DNA from: an uncultured bacterium
Lineage (GTDB): Bacteria > Verrucomicrobiota > Kiritimatiellia > RFP12 > UBA1067
Length of the DNA stretch: 10,125 nucleotides
Direction of reading: 5' to 3'
Assembly (NCBI GenBank): GCA_900547945.1
Contig: URIT01000124.1
Span: 1 to 10,125, forward strand
Each line of letters starts with the position of its first letter. Position 1 is the stretch's first letter. Made by a program: the position numbers and the translations under genes. The notes beneath the pieces were generated by a model. That model had not been told where the DNA came from. It did no database searches and saw only the letters and a list, made by a program, of their open reading frames with translations. This document shows, one piece after another, positions 1-5,254 of this stretch.

Positions 1-63
1 CGCCGTTTTGCGTCCGAGAAATCAGGGCCTATTCAAAAAATCGGGATAAGGGTGCCGCAATCA

Positions 64-1137
64 TCAGGTGACGAGCCTGACGCCCTCCGCGTCGAGGTAG
101 ACTTCGCTGTGCCGGTCGGTGTCGAGCGTCGGCTGCATGAACTGCGGCCCGCCGGTGGCGAGGTTCGGCGCATGCTGCGTGCGTGTGTGGACGCGGAACT
201 GCTTGGGATCGACCTTCCGCAGGGCGCGCTCGAACGCCGCCGTCGAGGTGTAGACCCAGTTGCGCGCACGGCATAGCGCCTCGCCGGGGCGCAGGTACTT
301 GTCCAGATGGTGCCACAGGTTGCCGCGATAGTCGAAGACGTGCGGCTTCTTGTAGGTCGTGAGATAGACGTCATCGCCCTCCTCGTAGACCGGCCAGGCG
401 TAGAGCCGTTCAAGCGCGATGCCCATCCGCGCGAGGCGGGCGATCACGAAGGCGTGGTTCCGCTTCACCTTCTCCTCGTCGCCCCAGCTACAGAGGTACG
501 CACGCCAGCGCGGGTCGTCGCGATGGTAGAGTTCGGTGATCCCCCGTTCGCTCAGGTGCTCGGGGCGCGTCGGGATCCACCAGTCGCGGTAGCGGGGGGC
601 GAAGTCGATCGGACGCCAGACGCGCTCGAAGAATTCGCGGGCCTCGATGCGCGCGCCGTTGGAATCGAGGAGGAACGTCCCCTCCTCGGACAGCTTTCCG
701 TTCGGGAGGAGGTAGGGCGGGTTGTCCGCGTCCTTCATCACCATGACCCAGGAGGGACGGTTCTCGTCGCATCCGCGAATCGTCGGGTAACCGTGTTGGC
801 GCAGCCACTTGTCGGGATGTTTGCCGAGGAACGTCTCCCCGTCGGTCTTGTGCCGGTAGTTCCCGTCTTCAACGTCCTCGTCGTCGTCGAGGTCGTATTC
901 CTTCAGGTAGTTCTTGATCGCGCGGCCGGTGATCTTGCGGCCGCGTTCGTCGCGCACGTACTGCATGATGGAGTCCGGGTCGCTCGCGGGCTTGCGGACC
1001 ATGTAGAACGCATCGTGGAAGGCGTAGGGGAAGGCATAGAAGCCGTAGCGGCGCGGCGGCGCGTGGTCGTCGTTCGGATCGTCGTCCCAGTCCGGGTGGT
1101 CGAACGCCTTGAGGATTCCGTAGCGGATGAATTTCAT
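64..1137 (-). CDS. Hypothetical protein, 357 aa, function unknown
   Basis: I do not recognise a named family. The protein has no signal peptide or membrane segment and is probably cytoplasmic. It starts MKFIRYGILKAFDHPD, followed by an aromatic stretch (YGFYAFPYAFHDAFYMV, residues 31-47) and an acidic patch (LDDDEDVEDG, 83-92). Trp-rich segments follow (RYRDWWIPT, 182-190; WRAYLCSWGDEE, 211-222). A late block, FDYRGNLWHHL to NWVYTSTAAFERALRKV (268-309), resembles the end of small uncharacterised proteins from gut Bacteroides and relatives; this is recalled, not searched. The ATG at 1137 is chosen, with GAAGGA about 11 bases upstream. A TTG at 1143 (adding Met-Thr) sits 5 bases from the same site and is an alternative. 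It lies 21 bases after the Sel1-repeat gene on the same strand, so the two are probably co-transcribed. The codon pattern and protein-like composition support a real gene; the function is open. Confidence 0.75.
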   Translation of the reverse strand: MKFIRYGILKAFDHPDWDDDPNDDHAPPRRYGFYAFPYAFHDAFYMVRKPASDPDSIMQYVRDERGRKITGRAIKNYLKEYDLDDDEDVEDGNYRHKTDGETFLGKHPDKWLRQHGYPTIRGCDENRPSWVMVMKDADNPPYLLPNGKLSEEGTFLLDSNGARIEAREFFERVWRPIDFAPRYRDWWIPTRPEHLSERGITELYHRDDPRWRAYLCSWGDEEKVKRNHAFVIARLARMGIALERLYAWPVYEEGDDVYLTTYKKPHVFDYRGNLWHHLDKYLRPGEALCRARNWVYTSTAAFERALRKVDPKQFRVHTRTQHAPNLATGGPQFMQPTLDTDRHSEVYLDAEGVRLVT

Positions 1138-1158
1138 GGTCAATGTCGTCCTTCGTTG

Positions 1159-2073
1159 TCAACACCACGCATAGCGGAGGGGCGGGGGCGGATCGAGCGG
1201 AATGCCCCGCAAACGCCGCGCGACGGGACCGTGCTTCTGTTCATCCCTGATGACGTAGTAGAGCTTGGCACCGTCGTCATCGCCCTCCTCGTTCGCCAAC
1301 CGGAGCGCGTACGCCCGCGCCGCCTTCAGGTCACGGCGCACGCCGCGCCCGCCGTAGAGCCACAGGGCGGCGACCTTCAGGGCGGCGGGGTGGCCGAGGT
1401 CCGCCGCGAGCCGATAAAAGCGGAGGGCGTTCGCGTCGTCGCCGCGCCGCTCGTATTCGCCGCCGACGGCGTAGAGGGTGTCGTCGTCGTTCCGTACACG
1501 CGCCGCCCGCGCGAGCCAGCGGAACGCCTCTTCCTCGTCCTGTTCCGTCCCGACGCCGAAGTGGTGGCAACAGGCAAGGCGCCGCATGGACCAGCCGTCT
1601 TGACTCGCCTCCACGTCGGGCCCGACGGCCCTGCGGCACAGCGCAACCGCCGCAACGGCATCGACCGCAACGCCATGTTCCCCGTAGAGAAGGAAGCCCG
1701 CGCATTTCCGCAGCGCGTCCACGTCCCCCGCCTCGGCGGCACGGAAAAACCACCGCACGCCCGCCGCCTCGTCCTGCGGCACGTGCCACCTCCCCTCCAA
1801 CAACAGATCCGCCCACGTGGCCATCGCCTCGGGGTCCCCCGCTTCCGCCAGTTCCCGGCACCGCGCATTCGCCCGGCGCAGCCATTCGTCGGCGGCCTCA
1901 AGGTCACGGCCGAAACCGTCCATCCCCGATCGATAGGCCATGTACATCGCCAGCATGGCAACGCAGTCACCGGCCTCGGCCCTCCTCCTGGCCAGTTCAA
2001 AACCACGGGGGGGCGGGAGGGAACGATTGTCGTCCCTGTACATTTTCCATGCCTCAAAATAAGTTGGATACAT
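1159..2073 (-). CDS. Sel1-repeat (SLR, TPR-like) protein
   Basis: This is a helical-repeat protein of 304 aa built from Sel1-like units, recognisable by A-EAGD--AM and Y-G-GV--D---A--W---AA patterns. Clear units lie around residues 29-70 (RRRAEAGDCVAML...AADEWLRRA), 72-114 (LAEAGDPEAMATWADLL...GVRWFFRAA), 115-150 (GDVDALRKCAGFLLYGEHGV), 163-192 (RRLACCHHFGVG...AFRWLARAA), 198-225 (YAVGGEYERRGDDANALRFY) and 226-262 (LGHPAALKVAALWLYGGRGV...AARAYALRLA). Sel1 proteins act as scaffolds for protein-protein contacts; no enzymatic motif is visible, and there is no signal peptide, so it is likely cytosolic. The C-terminus is a Pro-rich tail (LDPPPPLRYAWC). The ATG at 2073 has only a weak GGGAAT-like site. 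An internal ATG at 2043 has GAGG 8 bases upstream and still keeps all repeats, so the true start may be there. The gene precedes the unknown protein at 64-1137 by 21 bases. Confidence 0.9.
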   Translation of the reverse strand: MYPTYFEAWKMYRDDNRSLPPPRGFELARRRAEAGDCVAMLAMYMAYRSGMDGFGRDLEAADEWLRRANARCRELAEAGDPEAMATWADLLLEGRWHVPQDEAAGVRWFFRAAEAGDVDALRKCAGFLLYGEHGVAVDAVAAVALCRRAVGPDVEASQDGWSMRRLACCHHFGVGTEQDEEEAFRWLARAARVRNDDDTLYAVGGEYERRGDDANALRFYRLAADLGHPAALKVAALWLYGGRGVRRDLKAARAYALRLANEEGDDDGAKLYYVIRDEQKHGPVARRLRGIPLDPPPPLRYAWC

Positions 2074-2154
2074 TGTAATTCCCGGGTTCTAAGATGACGT
2101 TTCCTGTCGGCCCAACCATACATGTCATGCGGACCAACAAGGTGAAAGGGACAG

Positions 2155-2174
2155 CCGACATCCGATTCTGACAG
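2155..2174 (-). promoter_or_regulatory. Motif shared by two upstream regions, copy 1
   Basis: On the minus strand this reads CTGTCAGAATCGGATGTCGG, 82 bases before the Sel1 gene ATG. The same sequence, with one base change and a 4-base insertion, lies 46 bases before the Gly/His/Tyr-rich protein gene (3664-3687), in the same orientation. It may be a common promoter/operator element or a small dispersed repeat. No clear -35/-10 pair could be tied to it. Confidence 0.4.
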
Positions 2175-2191
2175 CATCCCGTTCGTTTGTC

Positions 2192-2283
2192 TTTTACTGG
2201 GCGGTTGGTTGTTCTTGGGCGGTTGACTCTTGTCTTGGCGGTTGATTGTTGTTCGTCCCGGCGGTTGTTGTTCGTCCCGGTGC
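2192..2283 (-). repeat. Degenerate tandem repeat, about 18-23 base unit
   Basis: The octamer GGCGGTTG occurs at 2200, 2218, 2237 and 2260, spaced 18, 19 and 23 bases. On the minus strand the units read like CCGGGACGAACAACAACCG, then CCAAGACAAGAGTCAACCG, each ending in AACCG. The two units nearest 2280 are almost identical over their GGGACGAACAACAA core. The pattern resembles CGCCAAGA-type intergenic repeats of environmental bacteria. A short minus-strand frame crosses it but gives only Arg/Thr/Asn-rich low-complexity peptide. Confidence 0.55.
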
Positions 2284-2318
2284 GCGATGTACCCGCGCCG
2301 CCTCGGCGCGTGGCGTAC

Positions 2319-2367
2319 CGAAGCCTTTCGGAACCGTCCTGTCGCCGCACCGTTCCGAAGTGAAATC
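2319..2367. repeat. Palindromic repeat, variant with 17-base loop
   Basis: TTCGGAAC (2327-2334) and GTTCCGAA (2352-2359) are perfect inverted copies around a 17-base loop. The right half, GTTCCGAAGTGAAATC (2352-2367), differs at one base from the right half of the palindrome at 2525-2556, so this is a related element whose left half and loop have diverged. Just to its left, 2298-2320 matches the reverse complement of 3054-3076 at 20 of 23 bases, which ties this element to the inverted-end element at 3013-3139. Confidence 0.5.
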
Positions 2368-2524
2368 CCCGCAATTCCCAAAACCATCCGACCCTCGTTT
2401 TCAAATGAGATTTCCGTGCGTAAGAAACTTTATTCCGAATGAAAACCGCAAACTAAAGCAATACACGGCATATGATTTTAGACATACTATTTACCAACCC
2501 CATTCCCTCTTCAACCCAACGTAA

Positions 2525-2556
2525 GATTTCATATCGGAACGTTCCGACGTGAAATC
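2525..2556. repeat. 32-base palindrome, copy 1
   Basis: The left half GATTTCATATCGGAAC is the inverse of the right half GTTCCGACGTGAAATC at 14 of 16 positions. The centre CGGAACGTTCCG is a perfect palindrome. The same 32-base layout, with GATTTCA and TGAAATC at the ends and CGGAAC next to the centre, recurs at 2858-2889. No run of T follows on either strand, so it does not look like an intrinsic terminator. It could be a REP-like repeat or a binding site for a dimeric protein. Confidence 0.6.
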
Positions 2557-2684
2557 CACCAAGCTAAAGAACACATACTGAGACCGCAATCGGATTACAC
2601 AACGTGTCCCCCTTTTCCCCCAAGCTCTTTCCGAAGGACGTTTCCACATGTCAGTCAAGTGGTAAAACGGGGAGGGGGATTTTG

Positions 2685-2706
2685 ACCACGAATGTACACG
2701 AAATAC
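2685..2706. repeat. Short CACGAA-type degenerate repeat
   Basis: ACCACGAATGTACACGAAATAC holds two CACGAA words 10 bases apart, in the style of the ACCACGAATGGACACGAAT intergenic repeats found in several environmental phyla. It is short, so the assignment is tentative. Confidence 0.3.
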
Positions 2707-2857
2707 GCTTCACCGCACACACTTCGACCATACCCTGTCCACATCCCATTCAGACATGCCACCTGACACAAAACATCGATTCCGCAAGGCATGGTAATCC
2801 GACATGATGGATCCCGGGAATGCCGGCAGATTTCATCCAACGGATGGATGGACACGC

Positions 2858-2889
2858 GATTTCACGGCGGAACGCTCCACCGTGAAATC
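2858..2889. repeat. 32-base palindrome, copy 2
   Basis: GATTTCACGG (2858-2867) and CCGTGAAATC (2880-2889) are perfect inverted copies. Continuing inward, the halves GATTTCACGGCGGAAC and GCTCCACCGTGAAATC pair at 14 of 16 positions. Length, end sequence and GGAAC near the centre match the copy at 2525-2556, while several inner bases differ in a paired way (an ACGG/CCGT arm here). Compensating changes of that kind suggest that the hairpin or dyad itself is under selection. No T-tract follows on either strand. Confidence 0.65.
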
Positions 2890-2923
2890 ATACCGAGAAT
2901 ATGGTGGCACGAGCCAATTCAAA

Positions 2924-2965
2924 GGCACTCTCCGTGGCCCTGTGCCTCCGCGTGTTCCGTGTTAA
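2924..2965 (-). repeat. CACGGAG-type degenerate intergenic repeat
   Basis: On the minus strand, words such as AACACGGA, ACACGCGGAGG, CACAGG and CCACGGAGAG follow one another at roughly 8-10 base steps. This matches the well-known style of CACGGAG-type repeats that give spurious NTEHTEAQRHRE-like peptides; here the minus frame reads NTEHAEAQGHGE. It is annotated as non-coding for that reason. Confidence 0.5.
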
Positions 2966-3012
2966 CCGGCCAGAGGACAATCCCCTCCCATAGGGACAAG
3001 CCCTGAATCTTC

Positions 3013-3139
3013 GGGAGGGATGCGCTCCCGCGCGTCCTCGAATTCCAACATGCCCGTACGCCATGCGCCGAGACGGCACGGGCACTTCGCGCGCCGGGCC
3101 CACACCGTCGCATTCGGCCGCGCGGGAGCGCGACCTCCC
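3013..3139. mobile_element. MITE-like element with about 24-base inverted ends
   Basis: The left end (3013-3037, beginning GGGAGGGATGCGCTCCCGCG) and the right end (3116-3139, finishing GGGAGCGCGACCTCCC) are inverted copies. They match over nearly the whole arm, with one single-base gap and few changes. The arms share GGGAGG at the tip and GCGCTCCCGCGCG inside. The interior holds a second perfect inverted pair, TGCCCGT (3051-3057) and ACGGGCA (3078-3084). There is no transposase, so if mobile it would be non-autonomous. No obvious target-site duplication is seen. The hairpin at 3734-3776 uses the same GGGAGGGA and GCGCGTCC words. It may alternatively be a structured, immobile dispersed repeat. 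Confidence 0.5.
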
Positions 3140-3176
3140 ACAGACGCACGCATGGCCTTCCAGCCAAGGGTGAAAT

Positions 3177-3200
3177 CCGTCTACCACGTGCGGTAGACGG
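3177..3200 (-). terminator. Hairpin across the stop codon, possible terminator
   Basis: CCGTCTACC (3177-3185) and GGTAGACGG (3192-3200) are perfect 9-base inverted copies around a 6-base loop. They cover the last codons and the TAG stop of the Gly/His/Tyr-rich protein gene. On the minus strand the stem is followed by ATTTC rather than a full T-tract, so termination would be weak. mRNA 3'-end protection is an alternative role. Confidence 0.4.
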
Positions 3201-3618
3201 GGGCGACGACGGGCGCGACCGGGGCGACGACCAGCGCCGTCGTCACGACGGGCGCAGGGGTCACGACAGGCGCAGGGGTCACGACGGGCGTAACGACCGG
3301 GGGAACGACGACGGGCGCGGCGGGCGCGTAGTAGGAGCCGTAGTAGCCGGGACCGTAGTAGCCGGGGCCGTAGTAGCCGGGATAGTAGCCGCGCGCGAGC
3401 GAGCCCGCGAAGAGGCCGGCTGCGAAGCCGCCGAGGCCCCAGCCCCAGCCGCGATGGCATCCGCCATGGTGGTGCCAGCCGCCGTGATGGCCCCAGCCGC
3501 CACCGCGTGGACCTCCCCAGCCGCCGCGATGGCCTCCGCCCCAGCCGCCGCGCGGACCATGTGCAAACGCCGCCGTCGCGGCCACCATCGCCAAACCAAT
3601 GATCATGAGTTTCTTCAT
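3181..3618 (-). CDS. Secreted Gly/His/Tyr-rich low-complexity protein
   Basis: This is a 145 aa protein with a clear signal peptide, MKKLMIIGLAMVAATAAFA, probably cut before His20. Residues 20-62 are rich in Gly, Trp and His (for example GWGHHGGWHHHGGCH) and could bind metal. Residues 61-76 (GLGGFAAGLFAGSLA) resemble a glycine zipper, which often inserts in or packs against membranes. Residues 77-98 repeat GYYGP. The C-terminal third is Val/Pro/Thr/Ala repeat (VVTPAPVVTPAPVV). Such proteins are usually envelope-associated; no enzymatic function can be inferred. The ATG at 3618 is chosen because AAAAGGAG (3625-3632) lies 6 bases upstream; a TTG at 3645 would put the ribosome site inside the gene. 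It is separated from the lipoprotein operon by 174 bases with a hairpin, so it is probably its own unit. Confidence 0.8.
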   Translation of the reverse strand: MKKLMIIGLAMVAATAAFAHGPRGGWGGGHRGGWGGPRGGGWGHHGGWHHHGGCHRGWGWGLGGFAAGLFAGSLARGYYPGYYGPGYYGPGYYGSYYAPAAPVVVPPVVTPVVTPAPVVTPAPVVTTALVVAPVAPVVAPVYRTW

Positions 3619-3663
3619 GGCATTCTCCTTTTCAAGTACGTTCAACCAAACATCCTGATAGGT

Positions 3664-3687
3664 CCGACACCGATCCGAATCTGACAG
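3664..3687 (-). promoter_or_regulatory. Motif shared by two upstream regions, copy 2
   Basis: On the minus strand this reads CTGTCAGATTCGGAT, then CGG, then TGTCGG, 46 bases before the ATG at 3618. It equals copy 1 (2155-2174) except for one base and a 4-base insertion. Both copies lie upstream of, and in the same orientation as, a minus-strand gene. An inverted TCCGAC/GTCGGA pair (3662-3667, 3690-3695) also frames it. Confidence 0.4.
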
Positions 3688-3733
3688 GCGTCGGAGGATC
3701 TCGGGGAAATTGCCCGTCCACGCCAGAGGGATC

Positions 3734-3776
3734 GGGAGGGATTTGGGGCCCGGACGCGCAGAAGCGCGTCCCTCCC
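3734..3776 (-). terminator. Nested GC-rich hairpin after the lipoprotein operon
   Basis: GGACGCGC (3752-3759) and GCGCGTCC (3764-3771) form a perfect 8-base stem with the loop AGAA. Outside it, GGGAGGGA (3734-3741) and TCCCTCCC (3769-3776) are also perfect inverse copies, partly competing with the inner stem. It starts 17 bases after the stop codon at 3793, which suits a transcription end, but no T-tract follows. The words match the ends of the element at 3013-3139, so it may be a solo remnant of that repeat that serves as a terminator. Confidence 0.45.
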
Positions 3777-3792
3777 CGCGTCCCGTCCGTCA

Positions 3793-5241
3793 TCACCTCG
3801 CCGTGAACGTGACCTGCTTGACGACGGGCATCGCCTGCGGGCTCGGCTTACGCAGGAAGACCAGTGTGTTGCCCTCCGGGACGGCCAACTGGATGCGCTG
3901 GTTGTCGGCGAGGACGTCGAGGCGGCCGTCCGCCGGCCGGTCGATGCGCACGCACTTGACCGTCTTCGGGAGCGCCGTCCAGCTACGCAGGTCGGCCGCC
4001 GTCGTCGAGGCGGCCCAGGCGGCGACGCCGGCCTGCGCGAGGCGCATCGCCAGCTGGTGCCGGCTGTCGCCCGAGTTGTCGGCCGCGACGCCGAGGGCGA
4101 TCTGCACGCCCGTCTTCACGACCGTGCGCGTAATCTCGCGCGTCAGCGCACCGCGCATGTAGACGTCGTACTCCGTCTTGAGGAGCTTGTCCATGTTCGC
4201 GCTTTCGGCGAAGGGCGTCGTCACGCCTCCGGCCTGGACCTGCCAGGTCGTGGCCCCCATGTCGCGCGGACGCAGATAGGGCAGTGCCATACCCGCGTAC
4301 AACACATAGCGTCCGGCGTAGGGCAGCAGGACGAGCGGCAGGTCGATGCGCCACTCCTCGCGCGCCGGGCAGAGGCCGTCCTCCGCCCAGATCCAGACCT
4401 GGTTCCTCGGCTTCAGGCCCTTGTCCGCCTCCGCGAAGTCGCGCGCCGCCGCGCTCGCGGGCGCGAGCGTCGCCGCGTCCTTGAGGAAGTTGCGCCCGCC
4501 GCCGCCGTCCAGCCAGCGGAAGACGCCGCAGACGTGCTGGACGTAGGCGTTCATGTAGTCGGCGGCCGTGAGCGTCGCGAGGTTGCCCGACAGCGCGGGG
4601 TCGAACGCGCATTTTTCGCGGACCTGCGCGGCGAAGGAGGCGTCCGCGAGGACGCCCGCCGTCTGCTGCGCGCGGTCGCCCTCCGGCCGGGCCTGCTGCT
4701 GCGCCGCATAGGCGTCGGCGTCCTTGTCCATCCGCGCGGCGGCGGCCTCGACGTCCTTCCGCCGCTCCCAGATCCAGTTCTCCTGGTGCTGCGCGGCGCG
4801 GTTGAGCTCCGTGCGCGCGGGCCCCGTCTTCCCCGCGCACATGTAATCGACGGCCTTGTAGAGGCAGGCGAAGATGCGGTCCTGTCCGCCGCCGCCGTAG
4901 GGGAAGGCGCGGTCGTTCGTCATCATCGCGAGGCCGCCCGTCGCGCCTTGGGCGAAGACGGACGTCGCGTCGTTCTTCTGCATCGCGTCCTCGGCGGCGT
5001 CGAAGTGGCGCAGCGCGTCCGCCTTGGCGTCCGCGAGGTAGAAGCCGCCACCCGCGAGGAGGTGCCAGAGGAGGGACGAATCGTCCCCCTTCGCGGCCAG
5101 CTCCGCCGGCTCGCCCGGCAGGGCGGCGTAGTTGCCCGCCGTCATGTTGCGCTCGTAGTCGTCCAGCACGTCCTTCGTCGTACGGCAGCCGACGGCGCAC
5201 GCGAGCGCGCACGCCGTCAGGGCGATTGGGGCGATTCTCAT
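3793..5241 (-). CDS. COG3014-type lipoprotein
   Basis: This 482 aa protein has a lipoprotein-like signal peptide, MRIAPIALTACALACAVGC, with the modified Cys at residue 19; the lipobox AVGC lacks the usual Leu. The order of blocks fits COG3014 as I know it. An N-terminal LDDYERNMTAGNYAAL block (26-41) is followed by TPR-like helices (SSLLWHLLAGGGFYLADAKADALRHFDAAE, 55-84; FACLYKAVDYMCAGKTGPARTELNRA, 124-149). A DYMNAYVQHVCGVFRW segment (228-243) leads to the VWIWAEDGLCPAREEWRIDLPL block (282-303), an ALPYLRP segment (319-325) and a TREITRTVVKTGVQIA helix (367-382). The family is often adjacent to LpoB and YcfL genes, as here; its function is not established. Start ATG 5241 has AAAGGAGG 5 bases upstream, overlapping the stop of the preceding gene, so it is surely co-transcribed. 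Confidence 0.85.
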   Translation of the reverse strand: MRIAPIALTACALACAVGCRTTKDVLDDYERNMTAGNYAALPGEPAELAAKGDDSSLLWHLLAGGGFYLADAKADALRHFDAAEDAMQKNDATSVFAQGATGGLAMMTNDRAFPYGGGGQDRIFACLYKAVDYMCAGKTGPARTELNRAAQHQENWIWERRKDVEAAAARMDKDADAYAAQQQARPEGDRAQQTAGVLADASFAAQVREKCAFDPALSGNLATLTAADYMNAYVQHVCGVFRWLDGGGGRNFLKDAATLAPASAAARDFAEADKGLKPRNQVWIWAEDGLCPAREEWRIDLPLVLLPYAGRYVLYAGMALPYLRPRDMGATTWQVQAGGVTTPFAESANMDKLLKTEYDVYMRGALTREITRTVVKTGVQIALGVAADNSGDSRHQLAMRLAQAGVAAWAASTTAADLRSWTALPKTVKCVRIDRPADGRLDVLADNQRIQLAVPEGNTLVFLRKPSPQAMPVVKQVTFTAR

Positions 5242-5246
5242 GCCGT

Positions 5247-5254
5247 CCTCCTTT
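5247..5254 (-). promoter_or_regulatory. Ribosome binding site overlapping the upstream stop
   Basis: AAAGGAGG on the minus strand shares two bases with the TAA stop (5253-5255) of the LA_2272-like gene and lies 5 bases before the ATG at 5241. It fixes that start over an upstream GTG-type alternative, and implies translational coupling between the two genes. Confidence 0.75.

Larger units (their letters stand above)
2074..3180. other. Gene-poor, repeat-rich intergenic region
   Basis: About 1.1 kb separates the Sel1-repeat gene from the Gly/His/Tyr-rich protein gene. I find no convincing coding sequence: the open frames are short, low in hydrophobic structure, differ between strands, and run straight through inverted repeats. 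The stretch from about 2400 to 2820 is visibly more AT-rich than its flanks. From left to right it holds a motif shared with another upstream region (2155-2174), a degenerate tandem repeat (2192-2283), a palindrome with an enlarged loop (2319-2367), two 32-base palindromes (2525-2556 and 2858-2889), short CACGAA/CACGGA-type degenerate repeats (2685-2706, 2924-2965), and a 127-base element with inverted ends (3013-3139). This mix suggests a landing site for small non-coding repeats rather than a decayed gene. Confidence 0.7.

Noticed and set aside
1..63. Terminator after the unknown gene at the left edge
   Set aside because: The minus strand has a run of six T near 35-40, but I could not find a stable stem before it.
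307..2097. Long plus-strand open frame (596 codons) opposite the unknown gene and the Sel1 gene
   Set aside because: It runs antisense across two genes with protein-like sequence and ribosome sites; its product is rich in Arg, Val, His, Asp and Glu with no domain pattern, as expected for the antisense of high-GC genes.
2192..2283. CRISPR array
   Set aside because: Repeat words are short and degenerate, spacing is only 18-23 bases, there are no unique spacers of constant length, and no cas gene is near.
2400..2820. tRNA or small RNA gene in the AT-richer part of the intergenic region
   Set aside because: No cloverleaf, no conserved TTCGANTC-type arm, and no promoter plus terminator pair could be seen.
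2888..3460. Minus-strand Arg-rich frames, including an 82-codon one at 2919-3167
   Set aside because: They run through the inverted-end element and CACGGAG-type repeats; peptides such as NTEHAEAQGHGE are typical spurious products of such repeats.
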